Part shown: positions 43,943 through 55,440 of the stretch, piece by piece
How the letters are laid out: every line of letters starts with the position of its first letter
Numbering within the stretch: the first letter of the stretch is position 1
Assembly (NCBI GenBank): GCA_947471745.1
Contig: CANJKZ010000263.1
Span: 2,312,501 to 2,376,500 of the forward strand
Direction: 5' to 3'
DNA from: Closterium sp. Naga37s-1
Taxonomy: Eukaryota; Streptophyta; Zygnematophyceae; Desmidiales; Closteriaceae
Length of the DNA: 64,000 bases
Notes under the pieces: model-generated
What the model saw: the letters and a program-made list of their open reading frames with translations, nothing else
The model's database searches: none
What the model was told of the DNA's origin: nothing
Made by a program: the position numbers and the translations under genes

Positions 43943-46900
43943 ATGGCCACAAATATGGCCGTCGTGGAGGAGCCATTGTACCCGATAGCCATTTTAATCG
44001 ACGAGCTTAAAAATGACGACATTCAGCTGCGCTTAAACTCGATAAGGCGGCTGAGCACGATCGCGAGGGCGCTCGGCGAGGACAGGACGCGGAAGGAGCT
44101 CATTCCGTTTCTTAACGAGAATAACGACGATGACGACGAAGTGCTGCTGGCCATGGCGGAAGAGCTCGGCTCCTTCATTCCCTGCGTCGGTGGAATCGAT
44201 TTCGCCTACGTCATTCTCCCGCCGCTTGAAACGCTCTGCACCGTGGAGGAGACGGTTGTACGCGATAAGGCGGTGGAGTCGCTGTGCAAGATCGGCCAGC
44301 AGATGAAACCGAGAGACATTGTCGAGTACTTCGTCCCGCTCGTTCAGGTGCGCGTCGCGTCCGTTTCAGGGTCTTATATATTTTAGGTTTACCTCTATTT
44401 CAGGTTTGCGTCCAGGTTCAGTCATGGTTTTGATCTCCCAGTGTTGAGTACATTGTGGAACAAATTTGTGTGTCTCGACCGAGTTCTCGAGCATTTTATT
44501 GGAGTCGATGTTAATGATGTCAAGGTCGCTTTCGGGAACTCTCAAAAGCGACTTATTTGTGTCGCTCGACCGGACTGTATCGAGCATTTTATCGGAGTCG
44601 ATGCTGATAATGTCAGGGGTGTCTTTCTCGTCAACGCAGCCGTCAGTATCGCAAACCGGAAAACTCTCTACTCTTGTCCCGCGGTCACAGTGCTTACTCT
44701 CCTGGCCTACTTTTCTCGCTGTTTATTACATTGTTTACTGGTTTCCCACCGTTCCCATCGGCAGCTGTTGCTGGCGTGGTATTGTCTTTTTCGCACCAGC
44801 GATTGCCGCGTCGCCGGATGCTGGGAAGCACGTAGAATGAAAGTTGTCATATTTTTTCGCAACTCGCAACAGACAGACTGGCTGTCCACGAGCGCGTCCT
44901 CCCGAGCGGTTCTGAGCCTGGGTGCGACGGAACAACTGACAGCTGCGCGCCGAGCTGAGCTTGACCGTACGAAGCCCGCAGGGTTGCGTTTTCATCTCCA
45001 GATCCCACTCCGTTCGTCCGACCTTTTCCTCCCAATCATACTCCCCACTTTTCCATCATCCCCTCCCCACCCCCTCCCTTACCCCCGCTCTTTTCCCCTC
45101 CCTTCCTCCTCCTTCTCCGCTCTTTTCGACCTTCATCACCCCCTTCCGTCCTTCCTCATCCGCATCAGCGTCTGGCGGCGGGCGACTGGTTCACGGCGCG
45201 CGTGTCGGCGTGCGGGCTGTTCCACATCGCGTACCCGGCGGCGACGGAGCAGCAGCGCGCCGAGCTGCGCACGCTGTACGGGCAGCTGAGCCACGACGAC
45301 ATGCCCATGGTGCGCCGCTCCGCCGCGCTCAACATGGGCAAGTTCGCCGCCACCGTCGAGCCGCAGTTCCTCAAAACCGACATCCTCGCCTTCTTTAAAG
45401 ACCTCACCAACGACGGTGCGTGTAGGGGAGGGAGGGAAGGCTGTTGCAGGAATGGCTGGGATTGGGGGGTTGATGAGAAAGATGGGGGGAGTGGGGATGG
45501 GGAGATTGAAGGGGGGGAAGAGGGACTTTAGAAAAGGGTGTCGTGCCATGACCGTGCGTCTGAGCCACGACGATATTTCCATGGTGTGCCGCTCCGCCGC
45601 GCTTAACCCTTTATCCGTCCCTCAAAACCGCTCTTCAAGGACTTTACTGAAGACGCCACCGTCCCGTGCACCCCATTGGTGCTTGCAGACCAGGACTCAG
45701 TGCGGTTGCTGGCGGTGGAGGGGTGTGCGGCGGTGGGCAAGCTGCTGGAGAAGGAGGAGTGCATATCCACCATCCTCCCCATCATCCTCTCCTTCGCCCA
45801 GGTCAGAATCCCGCTCGCCGCACCCCGCTCGTAGCTCCCCGATCCCCGCTCCTTGATCCTTGCTATTTGCTCCCTGCTACCCTGATGAACTTGTGGCTGC
45901 CGTCGCTTGCACTTCCACTCGCGTTTTCCCACTTGGGCCTACGCCCCTGCGTGTAGTTAGACCTTTCTCCGAGTCCTCTGCCCACTTCTGGGACCAATGC
46001 GCATGCCCACTTCTCTGCTGACGTGGCATGTGGCATCTGGTGTGTCACAACAGGACAAGTCGTGGCGTGTGCGCTACATGGTGGCCAATCAGCTGCACGA
46101 GCTTTGCGAGGCAGTGGGGCCTGACGTCGCACGGTATGTTCCAATGGTGCATGATACGTCTTGATTCGCACTATGCGCCCTGGTGCCGCACACATTTCCT
46201 GGTGCCGCACGCATTTCCTGGTGCTGCACGCATGTCCTGGTCTCGCGCGCATGTTCTGGTCTCGCACGCATGTCCTGGTCTCGCACGGTACGTTCCAAGG
46301 CAATCCCTTTCCCTCCTCCCCCTTCCCCTCATTCTGGTACCAGTGTGGAGCTGGTGTGGCGATGAGGCAAATGAAAATCTCACGAGTCCTATGAACCACC
46401 CCCCCCCCCCCTCGCCCCCCTGCTGGCGGTCCCCCACCCCTTAACTCTTTCCAACTCTCCCAGTGCGGAGCTGGTGCCAGCATTCATCGCGCTTCTGCGG
46501 GACAACGAGGCGGAGGTGCGGATTGCGGCAGCGGGCAAGGTGACCAAGATCTGCGCCATTGTGAAGCGCGAGGACGCATTCAACGCCATCCTGCCCTGCG
46601 TCAAGGTGAGAGTCAGTAGGGACCAACGGTGGCTCATGCCTCAGGACATTTCCACGGATGCGTCTCTGCATACACGGTTTTCGCCATCTCTGCTCCGCTC
46701 CTCTCTCGTTCCTCCTTCCTACCCGCCCTCTTCCCTCCTCTTTTCTACACCATCCTCAGGACCTATCCATGGATGCGCCACAGCACGTGCGGTCGGCGCT
46801 GGCGTCGGTGATCATGGGCTCTCATGCCCTCCTCATCTTCCCTGCCTCTGTTCTCCCTTCACTCCTTCCCGCCCTCTCCCCCTTTTTTCATTCCCAGGAT

Positions 46901-49900
46901 CTGTCCACAGACGCATCGCAGCACGTGCGGTCAGCGCTTGCGTCGGTGATAATGGGCATGGCGCCGCTGATGGGCAAGGAGATGACCATCGAGCACCTCC
47001 TGCCGCTCCCCTCCCTCCCCTCGCCCCCCGTCTCACCCCCCTCGTGCCTCAGGACCTGCCCACAGATGCGTCTCAGCATATACGATTTTCCCATCTCTGC
47101 TCCCTCCTGCCCCCTCTCCGTTTCCTCCTTCCCCTCCTCTTCCCCCGCTTCCTCCCCCCACCCCACTTCCCTTCCCCTCGTGCCTCAGGACCTGTCCACA
47201 GACGCGTCTCAGCACGTGCGGTCGGCGCTGGCATCAGTGATAATGGGCATGGCGCCGCTGATGGGCAAGGAGATGACCATCGAGCACCTGCTGCCGCTCT
47301 TCCTCGCCCTGCTCAAGGACGAGTTCCCTGACGTGCGCCTCAACATCATCAGCAAGCTCGACCAAGTCAACCAGGTGAGCTGTTGACGTTGTTTGACTCG
47401 AGTTGAGTTGACCTTGTTTGACTTGAGTTGACTTGAATGGCTCAAGGACGAGTTCCCTGACGTTTGCCTCAGCATCACCAGCAAACTCGACCAAGTCAAC
47501 CAGTCAGACCGTTTGACGCTACCTTGCTGGCTGCTAACTGTGTTTGACTTGCGTTGACTTGAAGGGCTCATTCACTTTCTGATCTCTTCCTCTCCATACA
47601 GGTGATGGGCATGGACCTGCTGTCGCAGTCCCTGTTCCCAGCGATTGTCGAGTTGTCAGAGGACCGGCACTGGCGGGTGCGGCTGGCAATCATTGAGTAC
47701 ATCCCGCTGCTGCCGCCACTCACTTGCCTTCCCTTTCCCCCACACACTGTCATACAGGTGATGGGCATGGACCTGCTGTCCCTGTCGCTCTTCCCAGCAA
47801 TTGTCGAATTGTCAGAGGACCGGCACTGGCGGGTGCGGCTGGCATTCATCGAGTACATCCCGCTGCTGGCGCCACTCACTTGTTCCTTCTTTCTCTCCCC
47901 TTTTCCCCACTCTTTTTACTTGCCATACAGGTGATGGGCATGGACCTGCTGTCCCAGTCGCTCTTCCCAGCGATTGTGGAGCTGTCAGAGGACCGGCACT
48001 GGCGGGTGCGGCTGGCAATCATCGAGTACATCCCGCTGCTGCCGCCACTCACTTGCTCCTTATGTCTCTCTCTTTTCCCCAATCTCCCCCCCTGCGTACA
48101 GGTGATGGGCATGGACCTCCTCTCCCAGTCGCTCTTCCCAGCAATTGTCGAGCTGTCAGAGGACCGCCATTGGCGGGTGCGGCTGGCAATCATTGAGTAC
48201 ATTCCGCTGCTGGCGGGGCAGCTGGGCATGGAATTCTTCGACGAGAAGCTCAAGGATCTCTGCATGAAGTGGCTCGAGGACCAGGTGGGTGGTGATGTTT
48301 TGTGAATGGGTGGGAGTGGGTGCGAGTGTGTGGGAGTCGGTTGGGGTGGGTTGGAGTGAGGCGTTACTGGGCAAGATTACAGAGGGGCAGCTGGGCATGT
48401 TCTTTGACGAGAAGCTCAAGGACCTCTGCATGAAGTGGCCTGGGGACCAGGTGGGTTGATATGGGTGGGAGTGTGTGTTGTGCGTCGACTCAAAGCACAC
48501 CTGCTGGCGGGGCAGCTGGGCATGGAGTCTTCCGAGATGCTCAAGGACCTCTGCATGAAATGGCTCGAGGACCGTACAGTTTATTTTGTTCAATGAGAAT
48601 GTGAGTGGAGAATGGGGTGACATTTCCTAAGCTGTAATGGCACGTTACGGTGCTCCACCATTCTCTCACACTCTGTGTCATCTCATCTCATCCCATCCCA
48701 TCACATCCCGCACCATGCCACACTCCACCCCACCCCACCACACCCCATCCCACCACGCCATCCACCAGGTGTATTCCATCCGCGAGGCAGCAGCCACGAA
48801 CCTGAAGCGATTGGCAGAGGAGTTTGGCCCGGAGTGGGCTCAAGCGCACATCGTGCCCATGGTATGGAGCTAGCTGATTACCCATCTCTAGTCATTATTT
48901 AGAGTTTTTAAAGGTGAGTGAAGCGGTTGGCAGATGAGTTTGACCTGAATGGGGCTCAAGCGCACATCGTGCCCATGGTATGGAGCAAGTGAATTACCCA
49001 TTTGTAGTCATGAAATTTTTTTTTTAAGATTTCTCACCAGTGACATCCATACATGAAGCAGTTGGCAGAGGAGTTTGGCCCATAGCATACCTCAAGTGCA
49101 CATCCCGCTCTGCTCATGGTACTGCATACAAGAATCAAATCTTTACCTTCTGTTGTTTTTGCACTTTTGAGAATTCTCAAAAGCGGTAATCACAAATTCT
49201 ACCGCCCTTCTTTCGACCTTCTCTCACCTTTCTCTCTCGCCTTCCTTTCTGCAACCCACCCCCCCCCCCCCCCCACCTCCCCCCCCTCTCCCCCCCCTCC
49301 TCTCCCCCCTCTCCCCTCCCCACACACGCTTTTGTCCCCCGTCAACCAGGTGGTGAGCAAGGTGAACAACCCGCACTACCTGTACCGCATGACAGTGCTG
49401 CTCTCCATCTCCATGCTCGCGCCTGTGCTCGGCTCTGAAGCCACCTGCAGCACCATGCTGCCCATCGTGCTCAACGCCGCTAAGGACAGGTGATTGATTG
49501 CAGTGGTTGCAGGGATGAGAGTGAGCTGAAGGTGAGAGTGAGCCGGGATAGCTGAGGGGGTTGGGCTGGGGGAGTTGAGCTGGGGCATTTGAGTCTTGAG
49601 TCACCTCTGAAGCCACCTGCAGCACCATGCTGCCCATCGTGCTCAACGCCGCCAAGGACAGGTGATTGCACGGATGCTGGGATAGCTGAGGAGTTGGGCT
49701 GGGGGGGTTGAGCTGGGCATTTGAGTCTTGAGTCACCTGCAGCACCATGCTGCCCATCGTGCTCAATGCAGCCAAGGACAGGTGAGAGTGAGCAGGGCAA
49801 GGGTGATTGCAGGGCTGTTGGTCGTGATTGCAGAGCTGTTGGTCGTGATTGCAGAGCTGTTGGTCGTGATTACGCTTTGGTATTCCTGCTTGCTGCGTCA

Positions 49901-50976
49901 CTCCATCCAGCACAACCACTTGCACGTCACGCCATGTTCTTGTCCCATGCCTCCTCTCCACCACTCTCACCTCACTCACACTCGCTCAATATGCCTTTCA
50001 TATTATTTCACTCACTCCTCTCGTACCTCTCTCACCCCTCATACCTCCTTCCATTTTCCCTCCATTCCTCCCGTTCCTTCTCCTCTTCAGGGTGCCCAAC
50101 ATTCGGTTCAATGTGGCAAAGATGCTTCAATCCTTCATCACCATTGTCGAACCATCGGTAAGCTCCAAGGACAGCCATGCCATGTCAATGTATACCTTTT
50201 TATTCCTCCCCAACTTCCCCTACCCCCATCCCCACCCACCCACCACCAAATATTCCGTTCTCCTCTCACATCCCAAATTTTTCAGTTACACCTCAATTTT
50301 TCCTATCTTAAATTCTTTCTACCGGAATTTGGTCTGATTCCTCCTATGTCCTCCATGTCTTCCTGTTTCCACCTGCCCACATTGTGGAGCAGAGCATTCG
50401 ACCTGCGCTTCATTGTCTTCTTATCTCACGGTTTCCTCTTGGCCTGACATGCCTATCGCCCTGTCTTCCTGTCCCCCAGATTGTGGAGCGGAGCATTCGG
50501 CTAGCCTTGTTTGAGCTGAACGAGGACCCAGACCCAGATGCGTGCTTCCCTCACAACCTGATTTTTTCCTATTTCCCTCTTCTCGTTGTGTATGGAACAT
50601 GCCCAGATTGTGGAGCAGAGCATTCGGCCAGCCTTGTTTGAGCTGAACGAGGACCCAGACCCAGATGTGCGCTTCTTTAACACCCTAATTCTCTTATTTC
50701 TCTCTCCTCTTCCTGTTTCGTTGCGCTTTACAGATTGTGGAGCAGAGCATTCGGCCAGCCTTGTTTGAGCTGAATGAGGACCCAGACCCAGATGTGCGCT
50801 TCTTTCACTCCCTGAATCTGTCTCATTTCCCTCTCTTCTTGATTTGTTGCGCTTTACAGATTGTGGAGCAGAGCATTCGGCCAGCCTTGTTTGAGCTGAA
50901 CGAGGACCCAGACCCAGATGTGCGCTTCTTTGCTAACCAAGCACTGCAGGCATGCGATCAGCTCATGGTCGGCTGA
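43943..50976 (+). CDS. PP2AA: PP2A 65-kDa regulatory subunit A (HEAT-repeat scaffold)
   Basis: Scaffold of protein phosphatase 2A; it bridges the catalytic C and variable B subunits. Exons: 43943-44347, 45169-45415, 45689-45801, 46054-46133, 46464-46605, 47189-47374, 48102-48284, 48769-48861, 49350-49489, 50091-50157, 50860-50976. All junctions keep phase, giving 590 aa (Arabidopsis RCN1 is 588). The N-terminus [20 protein letters not shown], the acidic [22 protein letters not shown]-repeat signatures ([93 protein letters not shown]) and the end [15 protein letters not shown] match the plant family closely. Many exons are accompanied by truncated copies inside the introns; the listed exons are the only ones with both splice sites and matching phase. 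Confidence 0.97.
44348..45168 (+). other. PP2A-A intron 1
   Basis: It contains a diverged tandem duplication of about 97 bp (44478-44540 and 44575-44633; gagcattttatyggagtcgatg) and one TTTTGAG-type palindrome (44525-44552). The 3' half is pyrimidine-rich up to the acceptor. Confidence 0.65.
45540..48101 (+). pseudogene. Truncated copies of PP2A-A exons 2, 6 and 7
   Basis: Exon 2 fragments: 45559-45606 ([16 protein letters not shown]) and about 45625-45660. Exon 6: 5'-part copies with acceptor (ctcag|gac) at 46643-46680, 46760-46818, 46898-47010 and 47052-47085; a 3'-part fragment (acgagttccctgacgtttgc) at about 47445-47500. Exon 7: three 5'-part copies with acceptor (acag|gtgatgggc) starting 47602, 47758 and 47931, each reading [20 protein letters not shown] and stopping at IPLL. 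Spacing is about 156-173 bp. Confidence 0.88.
46134..46463 (+). repeat. PP2A-A intron 4 with a short tandem repeat
   Basis: 46187-46300 repeats cctggtctcgcacgcatgt and related units of about 19-20 bp. The remainder is pyrimidine-rich with an 18-bp C run near 46399. Confidence 0.8.
48285..50859 (+). pseudogene. Truncated copies of PP2A-A exons 7, 8, 9 and 11
   Basis: 3'-part copies of exon 7 with donor (about 48388-48450, 48506-48575), of exon 8 (about 48918-48978, 49058-49120) and of exon 9 (49600-49661, 49735-49781; [14 protein letters not shown]|gtga or AAKDR|gtgag). 5'-part copies of exon 11 lie at about 50384, 50480, 50607 and 50734 ([20 protein letters not shown]). The last three are about 127 bp apart and precede the intact terminal exon at 50860. 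Confidence 0.88.
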
Positions 50977-52420
50977 ACGACTCTTGATGCGGTTGAGTGG
51001 GGTGAGGAGGTTGAATGATGTGCTCGTCGTTGCCAGCCAAGCACTGCACGCATGTGATCAGCTAAAGGGACCATGCAACGTTTCAGCTGGCAGGCATTGC
51101 TTGCATTGCTTAGGGAGGGATACTGTGATGGAATGGGAGATCATTTGCAGGAAAAGTAAGCCCACATTTTATGGGCTGGGGCCGCGTCTCCATTTGCTCG
51201 TTAGGGGAGCTGCGTGTGTTGCTTAAACGGAGTCAGTTTGGAACTCACTGCAATTCGGTCTAGGCTTGCGCCAAGTAGTGACACCTGGAAGTACAGTGAT
51301 GCATATGCTCCTCTTTTATTACTGATTCTGATTTCAAACAGAACAGCAGACAGCACAGCCATTCCTTAGCATCTCAGCACAACAGAAAGCAATCTTTCAC
51401 ACTTCATCATGCTGTTACCGTGTTGGTAGGTAGGGACTTCCCACGAGTGTCTGGTGGTTATGCCTCAGCAGCACACAGCATTGCCAGAAGTAGCAACACA
51501 AGAAGCATTGTCCCATGACAGGGAGTTTTATCTCTGTTGCATGTTGTTGCTTTATCTGCATGAAATAAATGTATGTATCATATGTCCTTGTGCATACACT
51601 GGTAATAATTCTGTTCATCAGCTATGTTGCGCCATGTGCTTCTCTGGAGCACGTTAAGCTACCGGTACCTAGTTTCAAATGTCCATGCTGAGACGTTTTT
51701 GTTTGATCCCTAACCTAAGCAGATCTGTCATTATTCAGGCAATTATCTAAATCTACAATCATCATTGCTAATAAAGTGCGCCATGGTCTTCTCTTCGGTC
51801 TTCTGGGCCCCTCTTGGCCACTAGGGGGGTTAACCCCTAGTGTTACACCCACACACCACGTTGAGGTGGGGACCCTTCGTGTGGGACCTGCATGGGGACC
51901 ACGGGGGGTTAGCAGCAAACAGCAAGCAAGCAAGCAAGCACAGCAACAAACAAGGAAACAAACAAGGAAATAGCGAAGAAAAACAAGCAACAAACTAGGA
52001 AATAGCGAAGAAGCAACAAACAAGGAAACAGCGAAGAAATACCGTACAAGCAAGGAAAGCGTGGAAAGCACCTACACTTACAAAACCCACCACCACCGAC
52101 GACCGTTGCTGGCGTGCCGTGCAGTCCACCTCCACTCCGCAGCCCCGGAGAGGCACGAGCAGAGGGCATGAAGCGTCCCACAAGCCCCCGCTCAAACCAG
52201 GCAAAGCCTGGCCCAGGTGGAGGCGGGGTGAGTGAGGCTCATCATGTGACATCTTTAGGGAGCGTCCCCCCTTCAGTCATCAGAGCATTCACTCACACAC
52301 AGGGGTGCTTCGGACGTTAGGGGGGCCAGCCCTAACGCCGTCAGCAGCCCCTGCCGCACACCACCTGATGCCCCAGTTGGGGGTCTTCACTTCAGTGCTC
52401 CCCACGCATGCTATGCATAT
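50977..52420. other. PP2A-A 3' flank and intergenic sequence
   Basis: 51030-51075 carries one more diverged copy of the PP2A-A end (ASQALHACDQL). 51900-52050 is a caagcaagcaaacaaggaaa microsatellite. Two inverted-repeat-like pieces occur near 51817-51845 (ctaggggggttaacccctag) and 52314-52340 (cgttaggggggccagccctaacg). No gene recognised. Confidence 0.6.
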
Positions 52421-52424
52421 CAAC

Positions 52425-52578
52425 CTGAGGGGAGGGGAGGGGAGGGGAGGGGGAGGGGGGGAGGGGAGGGGAGAGGAGGGAAGGAGAGGGGAAGGGAGGG
52501 GAGGGGAGGGGAGAAGAGGAGAGGGGAGGGGAGGAGAGGGGAGAGGAGGGGAGGGCGGGGGGGGGGGAGGGGGGGTCT
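52425..52578 (+). repeat. Polypurine (GGGGA)n tract
   Basis: About 150 nt of almost pure G/A on the plus strand in ggggaggggagg units. It could form triplex or G-quadruplex structures. Not coding. Confidence 0.9.
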
Positions 52579-52599
52579 TCAGTCTTCGGTCTTCCTGTA

Positions 52600-55440
52600 A
52601 AAAGATGGGAAGGATAAAACAGCAGTGAGCTTCCCGAGAAAGCAAGGCATGAGTTGGGGAGAAAAGCAAGGCGATAAAGCAAGGCGAGAAAAGAGGCTTA
52701 CCAGAGAAGAGCAAAAGCATCCGCTCCTCTGCCCCTCCTCGCCTCTGCTGCATCTCCTCTGTGAAACGGGAAGACACAGAGTCACAAAAACTCAGCCTAG
52801 AAATGCACTAGCGGACCTACTGCCAAGGTATCACACGTGGCTGAAAAGATTCAATGCATACAAAAACAATGCAACAAAAAAACAAGGCGATGCTTACAAG
52901 AGAAGAGCAGAAGCGGCTGCTCCTGTTCCTCCTCCCCTCTTCCCCTCCTCTTCTCTGCCCCTCCTCGCCTCTGCTGCATCTCCTCTGTGAAACGGGAAGA
53001 CACAGAGTCACAAAAAACTCAGCCTAGAAATGCACTAGCGGACCTACTGCCAAGGTATCACACATGGCTGAAAAGATTCAATGCATACAAAAACAATGCA
53101 ACAAAAAACCAAGGCGATGCTTACAAGAGAAGAGCAGAAGCGGCTGCTCCTGTTCCTCCTCCCCTCTTCCCCTCCTCTCCTCTCCCCCTCCTTGCCTCTG
53201 CTGCATCTCCTCTGTGAAACGGGAAGACACAGAGTCACAAAAACTCAGCCTAGGAATGCACTAGCGGACCTACTGCCAAGATATCACACATGGATGAAAA
53301 GATTCAATGCATACAAAAACAATGCAACAAAAATCAAGGCGAGAAAAGAGACTTACAAGAGAAGAGCAGAAGCGGCTGCTCCTGTTCCTCCTCCTCTCTT
53401 CCCCTCCTCTCCTCTGCCCCTCCTCGCCTCTGCTGCATCTCCTCTGTGAAACGGGAAGACACAGAGTCACAAAAACTCAGCCTAGAAATGCACTAGTGGA
53501 CCTACTGCCAATATATCACACATGGCTGAAACGATTCAATGCATACAAAAACAATGCAACAAAAAAACAAGGCGATGCTTACAAGAGAAGAGCAGAAGCG
53601 GCTGCTCCTGTTCCTCCTCTCCTCTTCCCCTCCTCGCCTCTGCTGCATCTCCTCTGTGAAACGGGAAGACACAGAGTCACAAAAACTCAGCCTAGAAATG
53701 CACTAGCGGACCTACTGCCAAGATATCACACAAGGCTGAAACGATTCAATGCATACAAAAACAATGCAACAAAATCAAGGCGAGAAAAGAGGCTTACAAG
53801 AGAAGAGCAGAAGCGTCTGCTCCTGTTCCTCCTCCCCTCTTCCCCTCCTCTCCTCTGCCCCTCCTCGCCTCTGCTGCATCTCCTCTGTGACACGGGAAGA
53901 CACAGAGTCACAAAAACTCAGCCTAGAAATACACTAGCGGACCTACTGCCAAGATATCACACATGGCGGAAACGATTGAATGCATACAAAAACAATGCAA
54001 CAAAAATCAAAGCAAGAAAAGAGGCTTACAAGTGAAGAGCAGAAGCGGCTGCTCCTGTTCCTCCTCCCCTCTTCCCCTCCTCTCCTCTGCCCCTCCTCGC
54101 GTCTGCTGCATCTCCTCTGTGAAACGGGAAGACACAGAGTCACAAAAACTCAGCCTAGAAATGCACTAGCGGACCTACTGCCAAGATATCACACATGGCT
54201 GAAAAGATTCAATGCATACAAAAACAATGCAACAAAAATCAAGGCGAAAAAAGAGGCTTACAAGAGAAGAGCAGAAGCGGCTGCTCCTGTTCCTCCTCCC
54301 CTCTTCCCCTCCTCTCCTCTTCCCCTCCTCGCCTCTGCTGCATCTCCTCTGTGAAACGGGAAGACACAGAGTCACAAAAAACTCAGCCTAGAAATGCACT
54401 AGCGGACCTACTGCCAAGATATCACGCATGGCTGAAACGATTCAATGCATACAAAAACAATGCAACAAAAAACCAAGGCGATGCTTACAAGAGAAGAGCA
54501 GAAGCGGCTGCTCCTGTTCCTCCTCTCCTCTTCCCCTCCTCGCCTCTGCTGCATCTCCTCTGTGAAACGGGAAGACACAGAGTCACAAAAACTCAGCCTA
54601 GGAATGCACTAGCGGACCTACTGCCAATATATCACACATGGATGAAAAGATTCAATGCATACAAAAACAATGCAACAAAAATCAAGGCGAGAAAAGAGGC
54701 TTACAAGAGAAGAGCAGAAGCGGCTGCTCCTGTTCCTCCTCCCCCTCTTCCCCTCCTCTCCTCTGCCCCTCCTCGCGTCTGCTGCATCTCCTCTGTGAAA
54801 CGGGAAGACACAGAGTCACAAAAAACTCAGCCTAGAAATGCACTAGCGGACCTACTGCCAAGGTATCACACATGGCTGAAAAGATTCAATGCATACAAAA
54901 ACAATGCAACAAAAATACAAGGCGATGCTTACAAGAGAAGAGCAGAAGCGGTTGCTCCTGTTCCTCCTCCCCTCTTCCCCTCCTCTCCTCTCCCCCTCCT
55001 TGCCTCCGCTGCATCTCCTCTGTGAAACGGGAAGACACAGAGTCACAAAAACTCAGCCTAGAAATGCACTAGCGGACCTACTGCCAAGATATCACACAAG
55101 GCTGAAACGATTCAATGCATACAAAAACAATGCAACAAAAATCAAGGCGAGAATAGAGACTTACAAGAGAAGAGCAGAAGCGGCTGCTCCTGTTCCTCCT
55201 CCCCTCTTCCCCTCCTCTCCTCTCCCCCTCCTTGCCTCTGCTGCATCTCCTCTGTGAAACGGGAAGACACAGAGTCACAAAAACTCAGCCTAGAAATGCA
55301 CTAGCGGACCTACTGCCAAGATATCACACATGGCTGAAAAGATTCAATGCACACAAAAACAATGCAACAAAAATCAAGGTGAGAAAAGAGGCTTACAAGA
55401 GAAGAGCAGAAGCGTCTGCTCCTGTTCCTCCTCTGCTGCT
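52600..55440 (-). repeat. 12-copy satellite of about 205-233 bp with minus-strand splice-like signals
   Basis: The phrase gggaagacacagagtcac recurs about 12 times from 52767 to 55260. Each unit has a conserved half (ctcagcctagaaatgcac, then gattcaatgcatacaaaaac) and a pyrimidine-rich half of about 71-88 bp. On the minus strand the latter is bounded by cccgtttcacag|agg at its 5' side and ctctt|gtaagc at its 3' side, matching acceptor and donor consensus in nearly every unit. The pyrimidine half varies in length in steps not divisible by three, which argues against a conserved protein repeat. Confidence 0.92.

Noticed and set aside
43059..44010. Short open frames in the MAX2/PP2A-A intergenic region
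   Set aside because: No family resemblance; the strong PP2A-A start at 43943 lies in a different frame from the overlapping one.
53307..55025. Long plus-strand open frames across the 226-bp satellite (for example 54195-55025)
   Set aside because: They arise from the repeat period and low-complexity pyrimidine tracts; frames change from unit to unit and no family is recognisable.
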